Shown: piece by piece, positions 9,037 through 18,892 of the stretch
Numbering within the stretch: position 1 is the stretch's first letter
Layout: the number at the start of each line of letters is the position of its first letter
NCBI RefSeq assembly: GCF_008629675.1
Contig: NZ_VWOX01000002.1
Span: forward strand, 310,001-374,000
Reading direction: 5' to 3'
Source of the DNA: Roseiconus nitratireducens
GTDB taxonomy: Bacteria; Planctomycetota; Planctomycetia; Pirellulales; Pirellulaceae
DNA: 64,000 nucleotides
Translations under genes and position numbers: made by a program
Notes under the pieces: model-generated
The model's database searches: none
Seen by the model: only the letters and a program-made list of their open reading frames with translations
What the model was told of the DNA's origin: nothing

Positions 9037-10011
9037 TCAGGCGATGACGGAGGTCCCCGTCTCGATCGCCGCGTCGGAAACATCTGGCTTTGCCTCGCCG
9101 GGTTTCGATTTCTTGTCACGTTCCGGATCCAAGGGCCGGCCCAGCAACAGGGATCCGAACTCGTGTCCGGCGCGGCTGGGTCGCCCCGAACGTCGGAAGA
9201 TGATCCCCAAAGGCCGGATCATGCTCAGGCCGCGACAGGCGACCACCCGCAAGGCTCCGGCGGCCGTCTCGCGCCGCACCGCGGCTTCGGGCAAGAACCC
9301 AGCACCGTCGTTGGCTTGGATGGCTCGAACGATCGAATCGGCGTTGTCAAACTCGGTGCGAAAATCCACGCGGACGCCGGCCCGCTTGAGGTGCTGATCG
9401 ATCGAACGGCGAAGCTCCAGGCTGGAATCGAAGCCGACCATTTCCAACCCGTCCAGATCCGACAGCGAGACTTCGTTGCGTTTGGCCAGCGGGTGCTTGG
9501 CCGAACACACCAATCGCATCGGCTCCTTCTGCCACGGGACCGCCACGATCTGTTTGGTCGACTTGGGAAAACTAACCAGCCCCAGTTCAACTTCTCCGCC
9601 GAGCAACCGCTCGATCACGTCCTCGTTGCGGCCGTAATCGACTCGCACGTCCACCTCGGGATACACCCGCGCGAACTCTTCCTTCGCATCGGGTAGGTAG
9701 CTCAACCCGACCGAGTAGATCGCGGCAACGTGCAACGGACCACTGACGCGGTGCCCGGCCGTGATCACCTCGCGCTCCAGCTGGTGATACTTTGCCAACA
9801 CCGACTGCAGCCCGCGAAAGTAGGTCTGGCCCGCGCGAGTCAGCGAGAGCGGGCGGCTGGACCGATCGATCAACTGCGTCCCCAACGATTCCTCCAGATG
9901 CTGCACGGTCTGGCTGACCGCACTCTGCGACACACCCCGAGCATCCGCAGCTTTCGAAAAGCTACGCAGCTTGGCGACGTCACAGAAAATCTCGAGCGAA
10001 CGAAGTTGCAA
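9037..10011 (-). CDS. LysR-family transcriptional regulator
   Basis: A 324-residue protein. Residues 1-60 form the LysR winged helix-turn-helix (FSKAADARGVSQSAVSQTVQHLEESLG, quoted here only as a landmark at about 18-45). They are followed by a linker helix and a two-lobed effector-binding domain. The start is TTG at 10011-10009: it places QLRSLEIFCDVA at the N-terminus exactly where LysR proteins begin, and no ATG fits. It sits 109 bases upstream of gltB and points towards it. LysR proteins such as Bacillus GltC control gltAB, so a role in glt control is a reasonable guess but not shown. The last ~40 residues are a polar tail. Confidence 0.85.
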   Translation of the reverse strand: MQLRSLEIFCDVAKLRSFSKAADARGVSQSAVSQTVQHLEESLGTQLIDRSSRPLSLTRAGQTYFRGLQSVLAKYHQLEREVITAGHRVSGPLHVAAIYSVGLSYLPDAKEEFARVYPEVDVRVDYGRNEDVIERLLGGEVELGLVSFPKSTKQIVAVPWQKEPMRLVCSAKHPLAKRNEVSLSDLDGLEMVGFDSSLELRRSIDQHLKRAGVRVDFRTEFDNADSIVRAIQANDGAGFLPEAAVRRETAAGALRVVACRGLSMIRPLGIIFRRSGRPSRAGHEFGSLLLGRPLDPERDKKSKPGEAKPDVSDAAIETGTSVIA

Positions 10012-10324
10012 ATCGGAACCGGTATTAGAAACTCTTATAGACCGGGCGAGCTGCCCGTAGAATTACTAATGGGGAACGTAAACCCGGGGCCGATGCCCGT
10101 CAAGACGCGGGGCCCGCGGCCGATTTCGAATCACCGCAAGGGGCCCCACGACGCCACTACAGGTGGATCATGGAGGATCAGCCGCCACCTCGGACGGCCA
10201 TCGTTCACCGCCTTTCAGGCGTTGCAGCGGCGATTTGCCGGCTGAACGTGCGTGTGCTCGTCGCCGCGGCCGAGGCTGAACGGACAACCGCCACGCCGCC
10301 TGAACGCGATTGAAAAGACCGGGC
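10012..10324. other. Intergenic region upstream of the LysR gene
   Basis: The 313 bases hold the LysR gene's own control region. Near 10031-10075 there are AT-rich, partly palindromic stretches (TAGAATTACTA and TTAGAAACTCTTATA) in otherwise GC-rich DNA, which could be T-N11-A LysR boxes or a -10 region. The rest contains GC-rich short hairpins and no convincing gene. Confidence 0.4.
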
Positions 10325-10585
10325 TCACTCGGCCGAAGCGTTGAACCGTTTGGGAAGCGTGAACGAGTAGATCACGATCAGGGCCCCGGCGCTGAGCACC
10401 AGCCAGGGGAACCATTCCGTCGGTTGCCAGGTCTTTGTCTGTTGTCCGGGCACGCTGGACGGATCAAAGAACTCCGTCGGCGTCGAACCGCGGTGGGAAT
10501 AGAACGTGGCGCTTTCGATGATCAGGGACTCAAAGCCGACGATGATCGCCATGATGCCGAAAGCGATGAAGAGCGATCGCCACAT
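10325..10585 (-). CDS. Small two-helix membrane protein, unknown function
   Basis: An 86-residue protein with a hydrophobic N-terminal segment (SLFIAFGIMAIIVGFESLII, about 4-23). A short polar loop follows, then a second membrane helix (WFPWLVLSAGALIVIYSF, about 58-75) and a basic tail. I recognise no catalytic motif. Hydrophobic-polar-hydrophobic order and clean codon structure support it as real. It stands alone between repeat-rich gaps. Confidence 0.65.
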   Translation of the reverse strand: MWRSLFIAFGIMAIIVGFESLIIESATFYSHRGSTPTEFFDPSSVPGQQTKTWQPTEWFPWLVLSAGALIVIYSFTLPKRFNASAE

Positions 10586-10814
10586 AACTAATCGTCTCCG
10601 GATGCGTGGGAGGAGGAGAGAGGTGTTCCACCCAACCTATCGACGCCCACTTGCTAGCAATGCAGCCAATCGACCTACGTCATTACGGAAGCGCCAACCG
10701 CCGCCACCGTCACAACCGCCCTGGTGCGAATGATGCGTTCATGCGGAAGGCTACCGGACGGATGTCGGTGCTGCGGCCGAGACGGTCCAAGATTGATCGC
10801 TGGACAACACACAA

Positions 10815-10882
10815 GTAACCACGCTCGCCAGAGTGTGGAAGATGAAGAGACGGCATTGCCACCGTCTGGCGACGGTAGCTAC
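10815..10882. repeat. Two CTGGCGA-family palindromes
   Basis: GTAACCACGCTCGCCAGAGT at about 10815 and GCCACCGTCTGGCGACGGTA at 10858 are opposite-orientation members of the dispersed palindrome family. They differ in the arm bases (CGCTCG versus CCGTC), two subtypes that also alternate at 21850-22090. Confidence 0.65.
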
Positions 10883-10893
10883 ATCGACTTCGT

Positions 10894-10971
10894 GATCAAC
10901 CGGCGGCCAGCGTCCTGCCGCTCATTGCACCGCAAATCACGGTGTGCTTGATTGAAAGTGGTGCTTTCCAG
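10894..10971 (+). repeat. CCGGCGGC-family dispersed repeat
   Basis: The segment starts GATCAACCGGCGGCCAGCG, passes through GCAAATCACGGTG and ends GATTGAAAGTGGTGCTTTCC. The same order of blocks recurs at 44664-44990 (twice) and, rearranged, at 57108-57240 and 2329-2390. It abuts the stop codon of the gene on the minus strand. Confidence 0.7.
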
Positions 10972-13047
10972 CTAGCGGGCAGCTTCAAACTCGGCAAGTT
11001 GCCGCAGCATCGGCGGAGAATGCGGCATCAGGGAGAGGGCTTCCTTTTGAGTCTCGATCGCCGTTTCGATTTCACCGAGTGCAAAATAGCAGCGAGCCAG
11101 CGTATCCAGACGCGCGGACCGGCTGGACGGATCCTCGACGTTACCCATCGTCAAGGACCGTTGGCTGGCTTTGAGCGCCCGATCAAAGTCGCCCTCGGTG
11201 TTGGCGACCAGCCAGGCGTACTGGTTCAGCGTCTCCGCCAGCAGTGCCTTCCACTCCTCGATGACATTTTCCTTGACGTGCTTTTCCGCATCCGCGATTT
11301 GCTTCTCCAATTTCATGCGGTTCTGGGAGATCTGCTTTCGCACCGTCGTGTCCCAGTCGGGATCGGCGGGGTCACTGATCCGAAACATCTTGATCAGGAT
11401 GTCGATGTTCTGGCTGTCATAGCGGTAGGCCAGCTGCAGCCGTTCTTTCACTCCCTGCAGTTCTGCGGGGCTAAGCCGATCCAGATCGCCATCGACTGCT
11501 GCCAGCGTTTGCATGGCCGTTTCGTACTCATACAGGCTGCGAATCTGATTGACGCTGCCCATGTTGTTGCCCATCCGCGCCTGGTACATCCGGTCCTTGG
11601 ATAACCGATCGACAATGGGTTCGATGGCGTCGGTTGCTTCGGCGTGCCGAAGCTGTTCGCTGTAAATCATCGCCAAGTCGTGGCGAGCAATGACGCCCAC
11701 GGACAGTTCGATGTCGCAGTGTTCGATGACGTATCGCAATTCGCGTTCGGCCCACTGGAATCGTCCCCGCTTGCGAAGCAACCTGGCGACGCGGAAGTGC
11801 GTGTAGCCGATTTCCTGCAATCGTCGATCACTGACGGCCTGCCCGTCTTCCTGTTGTTCCTGGTCCGGCTTGTCCTCGCCGGCATCAGCGACAACCGGGA
11901 ACGGTTCGATTTGAAGGGCCTGTTTGGCAAGCCGCTGCGATTCGTCCTCGCGACCGGTTTGGCCGAAAGCCTCGGCAGCGGCATACAACAGGTCAGCGTT
12001 CTCTTCAAAAAGATGCAGATTCTGCTGATAGAGCTCGACCACGATCGGATACAGCCCGTGCCGGGTTGCCCAATCACAATGTTCGACCAGATCGTTGGTG
12101 CGGGGCGGGACGAGATCGATATGTTCACCGACCAATGCCAGGGCAGCATCGGTTTCACCCTCGTCAATGGCCCGCGAGGCGAGCGTGCGGATCAATTCAA
12201 TCACCGAAGCGGAATCCACATTCTTGCTGGCGCCGGTGTTGACGATTTGCCGCTGCTCTTCGACCAGCTCCCGCCAGCGCTCGGCCCCGTAGGTCCCTTC
12301 ACGAAGATCCTTGGCATAGGCGGACAACCATTTGGAGGCATCGCGATCGTTTCCCGACACGATCTCCTCGATGCGTTCGGCCGTCTGCCGCCGCTGGGCA
12401 ACGTCCTCGGCCATCGGCTGCTTGAGAACCAGCATCGCGGCACGGCGGCTGAGCTGGATGGTGCGATCAAAACGTGCCACCCGGGCCAGGGCCGCAATGC
12501 CCATGCGGTCGGGCAAACGGCCCAGCAACTGGATTCGCGCCAGCCGCTCGGTATCCGTTTGAGCGCCGTATTCGACCAGGATTTCTCGCACTTCCTTGGG
12601 ATCGGTTTCCTCGGACCAGCTGACTTGCAGGCTGCCGATCAGGTAGCGAGCCGCCGACAGGATTTCACTGTCGCTGTGGTTCTGAGCTTCTCGCAAGGCG
12701 TCGAAAGCTTGCAGACCGAACCGCTTGAGTTGATTGCGGGCTCGCATCCGCGTGGCGTAGCTGTCGCTGCCCAACTTTTCGATCCAATCCTGGATCTCCT
12801 CGTCGGTGACCCGGTTGGACGAAGTCTGAGCTTTGGACGAAGCCTGATCGTCGCCGCGGGCGACTTGCACGAGTACCAGGGAGGAGATCAAGAACCAACC
12901 GACGATCACCGTCGCAATCCGGGGCTTGATCTGCGGCCGGGATCGATCGGCGACCGCCTCCGCCGATTTGGCGGTAGCGGATGCAACGTCGGCTCGAACG
13001 CCAGACCGCTGCCGGACGTCCGATCGGTTGAAGTCAGCCAAATACAT
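10972..13047 (-). CDS. TPR/HEAT-repeat protein with N-terminal membrane anchor
   Basis: A 691-residue protein. Residues 1-41 are polar and basic; a hydrophobic segment (VIVGWFLISSLVLVQVARG, about 46-65) is a signal anchor or a late signal peptide. A HEAT-like helical part follows (QDWIEKLGSDSYATRMRARN onward, about 83-230). The C-terminal two thirds are TPR-like helices, including a typical final pair (SARLDTLARCYFALGEIETA). Such proteins are scaffolds in the periplasm; no enzyme motif is present. The ATG at 13047 gives an unusually long pre-signal tail, and a GTG close to the hydrophobic segment may be the true start. Confidence 0.7.
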   Translation of the reverse strand: MYLADFNRSDVRQRSGVRADVASATAKSAEAVADRSRPQIKPRIATVIVGWFLISSLVLVQVARGDDQASSKAQTSSNRVTDEEIQDWIEKLGSDSYATRMRARNQLKRFGLQAFDALREAQNHSDSEILSAARYLIGSLQVSWSEETDPKEVREILVEYGAQTDTERLARIQLLGRLPDRMGIAALARVARFDRTIQLSRRAAMLVLKQPMAEDVAQRRQTAERIEEIVSGNDRDASKWLSAYAKDLREGTYGAERWRELVEEQRQIVNTGASKNVDSASVIELIRTLASRAIDEGETDAALALVGEHIDLVPPRTNDLVEHCDWATRHGLYPIVVELYQQNLHLFEENADLLYAAAEAFGQTGREDESQRLAKQALQIEPFPVVADAGEDKPDQEQQEDGQAVSDRRLQEIGYTHFRVARLLRKRGRFQWAERELRYVIEHCDIELSVGVIARHDLAMIYSEQLRHAEATDAIEPIVDRLSKDRMYQARMGNNMGSVNQIRSLYEYETAMQTLAAVDGDLDRLSPAELQGVKERLQLAYRYDSQNIDILIKMFRISDPADPDWDTTVRKQISQNRMKLEKQIADAEKHVKENVIEEWKALLAETLNQYAWLVANTEGDFDRALKASQRSLTMGNVEDPSSRSARLDTLARCYFALGEIETAIETQKEALSLMPHSPPMLRQLAEFEAAR

Positions 13048-13527
13048 GGATTTCGATACGCCCGATCATGGGAAACGGTGCGAAAAAAAGCGTCACTGCG
13101 GGCCGGGTGTGACCGGGCGGTGCATCGACGCGGATCACGCTGAGGAAACAGGGCGGACGCGGGATTCACCCTGCCCGCTCCGTCCTCCAGCTACAGGGTC
13201 CGTCTCATCCAGGGTCCGCCGCACGTGCGACGACACCATGCCGGACGGACCCGCGCCGGACAGACCTGTTCCGGAACACACTGCACCGCGGATGCATTCT
13301 ATCGGTTCCTCGAATTCTGTGCAGTTCAATCTGCTTCCGTGCACTTCAAACCGCGGTGTTTCGCAGCCAACGGGCGGTGATGGGTGGAGATCCGCAGGCA
13401 AAACCTGGCACGCGCACCAAGATCGCCCAATTCGAATCGAAGTTCCCAGACGGCATCAAAACGGCTAGGATCACGTGCGATCCCCTCCCGCGTCCTTCTC
13501 CCACTGTCCACCGCCCTGGTTCTCCAG
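13048..13527. other. Divergent intergenic region
   Basis: The 480 bases separate the TPR gene (minus) from signal peptidase I (plus) and should carry both promoters. An in-frame open extension of the peptidase gene reaches back to 13384. It has no membrane or family similarity, so I treat it as non-coding. I see no repeat or RNA gene here. Confidence 0.4.
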
Positions 13528-15537
13528 ATGAGCCGAAAATCGAAATCCCCCTCCGACGCGGCGCGAAAGCCTGCGGCCAAAAAAACGCGGAACGACGTGG
13601 GCGACACTCGGGATGACCGCACGCCCGAGCAACGGAGGGCGGAAAAGATTCGCACGTCAGGGCAGCGTGAAACGGTGGAAGCCTTCGTGGTGGCGTTCGT
13701 GCTGGCGCTGCTCTTCCGAGCCTTTGTCGCCGAAGCCTTCGTGATCCCGACCGGCTCGATGGCCCCCACGCTGATGGGCGCCCACAAGGATTTGACCTGC
13801 CAGCAATGCGGTCACGAGTTTCAGGTCGGTGCCAGCAAGGAGCGACGGGGTCCGGTCCAGAACGACACGGTGGTCGGTGGGGTGTGCCCCAACTGTCGCT
13901 ACGTCAACCCGCTGGATTTGGCCGGCAACTCCAACCACGCCACGTTCAACGGCGACCGAATCCTGGTCAGCAAGTTTGCGTACACGCTGAGCCAGCCGGA
14001 GCGTTGGGACGTGATCGTGTTCAAGTTCCCGGGAAATCCCAAGCAGAACTACATCAAGCGGCTGGTGGGACTGCCCAACGAAACGCTGACGATTCAGTAT
14101 GGCGATGTCTATGTGCGACCGACCGGCGAAAGCGGCCAGGGGGAAATCCTGCGCAAGCCGGCGGACAAAGTTCTGGCGATGCGTCACCACGTCTACGATA
14201 CGAAGGAGCAGTCGCAGACGCTGATCAAGTCCGACTTTCCCAGTCGCATTCAACCCTGGCGTCCGGGGGCAACCAGTCCGCCGGAAGATTCCTGGCAAAT
14301 CCAGCGTGGCCCGGACGGTCTGGTGGCCACCGTTGAGGCTGCCGATGCGACGCAGCCGGAGTGGATCCGATATTTCCATCACTGGCCCGATGCCTCGCAG
14401 TGGCGGGCTGCCGCCGCGGGTCAGTCGCTTTCGTCGGTCGATCCCTACAGCAGCCGATTGGTCACGGACTTTTACGCCTACGATTGCTATGTCACGGTGC
14501 CCAGCCGCGAAGTCTACTTGCGGGCGCCCTCCAACGCCCGGATGGCGTCCTCGACCGGTTTCGAAGCCGCCTATCGCTCCGGGGCGTCGCTCGACCAGTT
14601 CGGCAGCAGCCTCCGTTTTGGCGACCGCGGCGTTGGCGATGAAGGGCTGCATTGGGTGGGCGACCTGACCACCGAATGCGACGTGGAATTGTCCGAGGAC
14701 TGCAAAGAATTGATCTTCGAGATTGTCGAAGCGGGCGTTTTGTACCAGTGCCATTTGGATGCGACCGACGGCACCGCCAAGCTGATGATCCTGGACGGAG
14801 CCCAGGAATTGCCTTTCCAGGGGGCGGACGGCGAACCGATCCGCTCGGTGACGGCGCAGACGGCCGTTCGGGCCGGTCAATCTCACCACATCCGATACAG
14901 CAACTGTGATGACCAACTGCTGCTGTGGATCGATGACGACCTGGTCACGTTCGATACCGCCACGACGTTCGACGCTCGGAGCTTTCGCAGCGAAGACGAG
15001 AACGTTCCCCATTACGACCCCGGCGTCCACCCGTTGGACGCGTCACCCTTCGGGCTGGCCGTGCGCGGCGGCACGGCAACGGTCCGTCGCGTCGTGATTC
15101 ATCGTGACAAATATTACTGCGCGACCAACAACAGCTCATTCGGAATCTACGACTACGACATGAATGAGTTGTGGGCGTTGACCGAGCGAAACGTCTCCTT
15201 CCAGGACATCCAAACGGTGCTGGCGACACCGGACCTGTGGGACGATTTTCCGTTGTGGCAGACGCGCCGCAAAGTGAGTTTCGAACTGCACGAAGATCAG
15301 TTCTTTCCGATGGGCGACAACAGTCCGGAAAGCCTGGATGCCCGCTGCTGGGCGGGGACGAAACGGATCGCCCGTCTGCCCGAACGTTTTCGTGACCAAG
15401 CCTATGCGTTTGCGGATGCCTCCTATGTGCCGCGCGACCTGCTGGTCGGCAAGGCCTTGGTTGTGTTCTGGCCGCACCCCTGGAACGAGCCCGTCCCGTT
15501 CTATCCCAACTTCAGCCGATTCCGTTTGATCCGCTAA
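13528..15537 (+). CDS. lepB: Signal peptidase I with zinc-ribbon and large periplasmic insertion
   Basis: A 669-residue protein, about twice the usual length. One membrane helix lies at about 51-70. The catalytic Ser is Ser77 in PTGSMAPTL, and the general-base Lys is Lys177 in NYIKRLVGLP. The family's last conserved box, GDNSPESLDAR, is at 596-606. Between Ser77 and the GDRILVSK box sits a four-Cys insertion (CQQC 91-94, CPNC 120-123) that looks like a zinc ribbon. A further ~400 residues separate the Lys box from the last box and include a laminin G/concanavalin-like stretch (HHIRYSNCDDQLLLWIDDD). It cleaves signal peptides outside the cytoplasmic membrane. ATG 13528 is chosen because family similarity begins after it. 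Confidence 0.85.
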   Translation: MSRKSKSPSDAARKPAAKKTRNDVGDTRDDRTPEQRRAEKIRTSGQRETVEAFVVAFVLALLFRAFVAEAFVIPTGSMAPTLMGAHKDLTCQQCGHEFQVGASKERRGPVQNDTVVGGVCPNCRYVNPLDLAGNSNHATFNGDRILVSKFAYTLSQPERWDVIVFKFPGNPKQNYIKRLVGLPNETLTIQYGDVYVRPTGESGQGEILRKPADKVLAMRHHVYDTKEQSQTLIKSDFPSRIQPWRPGATSPPEDSWQIQRGPDGLVATVEAADATQPEWIRYFHHWPDASQWRAAAAGQSLSSVDPYSSRLVTDFYAYDCYVTVPSREVYLRAPSNARMASSTGFEAAYRSGASLDQFGSSLRFGDRGVGDEGLHWVGDLTTECDVELSEDCKELIFEIVEAGVLYQCHLDATDGTAKLMILDGAQELPFQGADGEPIRSVTAQTAVRAGQSHHIRYSNCDDQLLLWIDDDLVTFDTATTFDARSFRSEDENVPHYDPGVHPLDASPFGLAVRGGTATVRRVVIHRDKYYCATNNSSFGIYDYDMNELWALTERNVSFQDIQTVLATPDLWDDFPLWQTRRKVSFELHEDQFFPMGDNSPESLDARCWAGTKRIARLPERFRDQAYAFADASYVPRDLLVGKALVVFWPHPWNEPVPFYPNFSRFRLIR

Positions 15538-15604
15538 TCGATCCAATCCATCGCCTTCTGCCGGCGTGGCGAGCGCTGCGCAACTTGAAAAGGAATTCAA
15601 TTCA

Positions 15605-16489
15605 ATGGGCACCGAATCAACCGACGCGCCGGTCCTGGAAGCTTGTGATCTGCAGAAAACCTACGGTCGGCGTCGGGTCGTCGACGGAGTGAATCTGCGT
15701 GTCGAGCGAGCCGAAATTGTCGGCCTGCTGGGTCCCAACGGGGCCGGCAAATCGACCAGCTTTCGAATGATTTGCGGGATGGTGCAGCCGGATCGAGGAC
15801 GCGTTTATCTGGAAGGACGCGACGTGACCGACTGGCCCATGTTCCGGCGCGCCCGTGACGGTCACATGGGTTACCTGCCCCAAGAACCCAGCGTGTTCAA
15901 AAAGTTGACCGTGGAGCAAAACATTTCTGCGTTGCTCGAATTGCTGGGCATGGATCGCAAGGCTCGAAAGGTGCGGACCCAGGAGCTGTTGGAAGAGTTC
16001 AACATCACGCACATTCGCAAAAGCAAAGCGGCAGGGCTGAGCGGCGGTGAGCGGCGGCGGCTGGAGATCGCCAGGTGCCTGGTTTCCAACCCGCGGATCG
16101 TGATGTTGGACGAACCCTTCGCGGGGATCGATCCGGTGACCGTCCAGTCCATCCAAGGAGTGATCAAGCAATTGCGTGATTCAGGGATCAGCGTGTTGAT
16201 CACTGACCACGCCGCCCGAGAAATCCTGGGCACGGTCGACCGCTGCTACGTGATTTACCAAGGACAGGTGCTGATCGATGGCACCCCGGACCAGGTCAAA
16301 CGCCACCCGAAAGTCCGCGAGGAGTACCTGGGTGATCTGGACGGGGCAGCCGGCAGTGGAAAGCCCTCGGTCGATGCCGCTTGGTCCGAGGAGGAAGTCG
16401 CGGTGCCCCCGGCTGCTCGCGGTACCGCCGTCCCACGCCCCCATTTCCAGGGCAGAATCAAACGGCCGCGGCAAATCTCGGACCTGTGA
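15605..16489 (+). CDS. lptB: Lipopolysaccharide-export-type ABC transporter ATP-binding protein
   Basis: A 294-residue ATPase. It has Walker A GPNGAGKST near residue 41, a Q-loop in GYLPQEPSVF, and the signature LSGGERRRLEIAR. Walker B with catalytic Glu is VMLDEPFAGIDP, and the switch His is in LITDHAARE. The combination with PQEPSVFKKLTVEQNI is typical of LptB, which powers lipopolysaccharide export with LptF/G. No lptA, C, F or G is in the window, so it could serve another exporter of this class. ATG 15605 has AAAGGA about 9 bases upstream; an upstream GTG at 15566 lacks such support. The ~45-residue C-terminal tail is extra. Confidence 0.85.
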   Translation: MGTESTDAPVLEACDLQKTYGRRRVVDGVNLRVERAEIVGLLGPNGAGKSTSFRMICGMVQPDRGRVYLEGRDVTDWPMFRRARDGHMGYLPQEPSVFKKLTVEQNISALLELLGMDRKARKVRTQELLEEFNITHIRKSKAAGLSGGERRRLEIARCLVSNPRIVMLDEPFAGIDPVTVQSIQGVIKQLRDSGISVLITDHAAREILGTVDRCYVIYQGQVLIDGTPDQVKRHPKVREEYLGDLDGAAGSGKPSVDAAWSEEEVAVPPAARGTAVPRPHFQGRIKRPRQISDL

Positions 16490-16562
16490 CGCCGCGTCCT
16501 TTTAGTGAAGCGATTTGTGCGATGGCGAATGCCCGGTGGAAAGCCGAAGGCCACGCGGGCGA

Positions 16563-17276
16563 TCATTCCCCCCAGGCAAGCTCCGTGACCAACTGGCCCG
16601 GGCAATAGCGGCGAATCTGCTGCGCGTTGGTCGGGGTGGACGCATCGCCGTGGGGGCTGGCTGACGACAGGATCACACGCTCGATCGCCAGACCCGCATG
16701 TTCCGCCGCGCGAACGCTGGCGATCACCTGGTGGATGGCCCCCAGCCGGTTGGCCGCAACCAGAACAATCTGGGCATCGGGCCAACGCCGAAACAGATCG
16801 ATGTTCAGCACGCCGTCGGCGAGGGGACTGAACAGTCCGCCGGCACCTTCGATGATCAACTGGTCGCAGTGTCCGACCCACCGCGACGCGCCGCCGTACA
16901 GGGCGTCCACGTCGACGGTTTTTCCCGCTTGCTTGGCGGCCTGGGGCGGGGCGAGCGGGGCTTCGAAGCATTGCGGGCACACCGCCGAAAGCGTCAACGG
17001 TTGCCCGGCCGCTTCCCACAACCGGACCGCGTCCAGTGACAGCAGTTCGGGTTCATCACCGCCCGCTTTCGGTACAGCCCTTTTCGGAACGGTCGCTTTT
17101 TTTAAAGACTGGTCCTTTTCTGAAAGCTCAGCGTGCCGGCGGATACAACCGCTGGCCACCGGCTTGTACACTCCAACGGCGACGCCACGGCGGCGCAGGT
17201 CCCGCGCCAGTCTCGCTGCGACGTACGTTTTGCCGACCTCCGTGTCGGTCCCGGCCACGCAAAGGATCTGCAACAT
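16563..17276 (-). CDS. bioD: Dethiobiotin synthetase
   Basis: A 237-residue ATP-dependent enzyme closing the ureido ring of dethiobiotin from diaminopelargonate and CO2. The N-terminus ILCVAGTDTEVGKTYVAARL holds the modified P-loop characteristic of BioD. YKPVASGC follows near 40, and IIEGAGGLFSPLADG near 130 is the second signature. ATG 17276 is preceded by GAGGGTGG, whereas the GTG four codons earlier is less well placed. No other biotin gene is adjacent. It is divergent from the amidase gene with only ~33 bases between starts. Confidence 0.93.
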   Translation of the reverse strand: MLQILCVAGTDTEVGKTYVAARLARDLRRRGVAVGVYKPVASGCIRRHAELSEKDQSLKKATVPKRAVPKAGGDEPELLSLDAVRLWEAAGQPLTLSAVCPQCFEAPLAPPQAAKQAGKTVDVDALYGGASRWVGHCDQLIIEGAGGLFSPLADGVLNIDLFRRWPDAQIVLVAANRLGAIHQVIASVRAAEHAGLAIERVILSSASPHGDASTPTNAQQIRRYCPGQLVTELAWGE

Positions 17277-17309
17277 TTCCACCCTCACCGATCAAGGTTT
17301 TTCGACATC

Positions 17310-18191
<882 letters not shown>

Positions 18192-18229
18192 CCGAAGGTG
18201 TCCCCGCAGACCTCCACGATCGCCGAACC

Positions 18230-18892
18230 ATGACGTGGATCACCCAACACACCAAACTGATCGACTGCCGCTCGCACGGTCCCGGCAGCGAGCTGCTGTT
18301 GGTCGAAGGCGATTCGGCATCACGCAGCGTCGCGCGTCTGCGGAATGAGCGCTGCCAAGCGGTGTTGCCCATGCAGGGCAAGCCGATGAACGCCGCCAAG
18401 GCCTCCGAAAAGTCCGTGCGGCGGAATCCCTGGTACGAGGCGTTGATCAAGGCCCTGGGAGTGGGATGGAACGCTGAGAATCTTGACGCGTTACGGTATG
18501 AGCGTGTCTTGTTTTTGTTTGACCCCGACGCCGACGGGATTCACTGTGGCGCGTTGATGCTGATTTTTTTTGATCAATACCTGCGTCCCCTGCTGGACCA
18601 ACGGCGGGTCTCGCTGATCAAGGCGCCTCTGTTCCGCGTTTCCGCTGACGGTTACCGAGACGCGATTTCGGTCTACAGCGAAGAACACCTCGCTCGTTTG
18701 CGCCGGCACCTCGACGACCGAAAGATTTCGCATTCGCACCAACGCTATCGTGGTCTGGCCAGCATCGACGCGGAGACGCTGCAAGAAACCTGCATCGACC
18801 CCGATTCCCGCACCGCTTATCTTTTGCAGCATTCCGACGCGGAGTCCGCACGTCAGGTTTTTGGAAAACCGGCCAAGCGGACCGCACGGTAG
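18230..18892 (+). CDS. Stand-alone TOPRIM protein resembling the C-terminal part of GyrB/ParE
   Basis: A 220-residue protein that aligns only with the TOPRIM and tail region of type IIA topoisomerase B subunits. ELLLVEGDSASRS (Glu26) matches the GyrB EGDSA motif, and AVLPMQGKPMNAAKA the next block. FDPDADGIH (Asp98, Asp100, Asp102) matches the metal-binding DxDxDG, and QRYRGLASIDAETLQETCID matches GyrB's QRYKGL segment. All acidic catalytic residues are kept. The GHKL ATPase and transducer domains are absent, and the preceding gene ends only 38 bases upstream, so no N-terminal half is hidden. Its job is unknown; it may act with a separate ATPase or gyrase A-type partner. Confidence 0.75.
   Translation: MTWITQHTKLIDCRSHGPGSELLLVEGDSASRSVARLRNERCQAVLPMQGKPMNAAKASEKSVRRNPWYEALIKALGVGWNAENLDALRYERVLFLFDPDADGIHCGALMLIFFDQYLRPLLDQRRVSLIKAPLFRVSADGYRDAISVYSEEHLARLRRHLDDRKISHSHQRYRGLASIDAETLQETCIDPDSRTAYLLQHSDAESARQVFGKPAKRTAR

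Larger units (their letters stand above)
10586..10971. other. Repeat-rich intergenic region
   Basis: The 386-base gap contains two palindromes of the CTGGCGA family (about 10815-10841 and 10858-10882) directly followed by one CCGGCGGC-family element (10894-10971). That element ends at the stop codon of the TPR gene. No gene is seen in the remainder. Confidence 0.6.

Noticed and set aside
13384..13527. 48-codon N-terminal extension of signal peptidase I
   Set aside because: It is Arg/Ser-rich, and the ATG at 13528 starts a normal basic N-terminus before the membrane helix.
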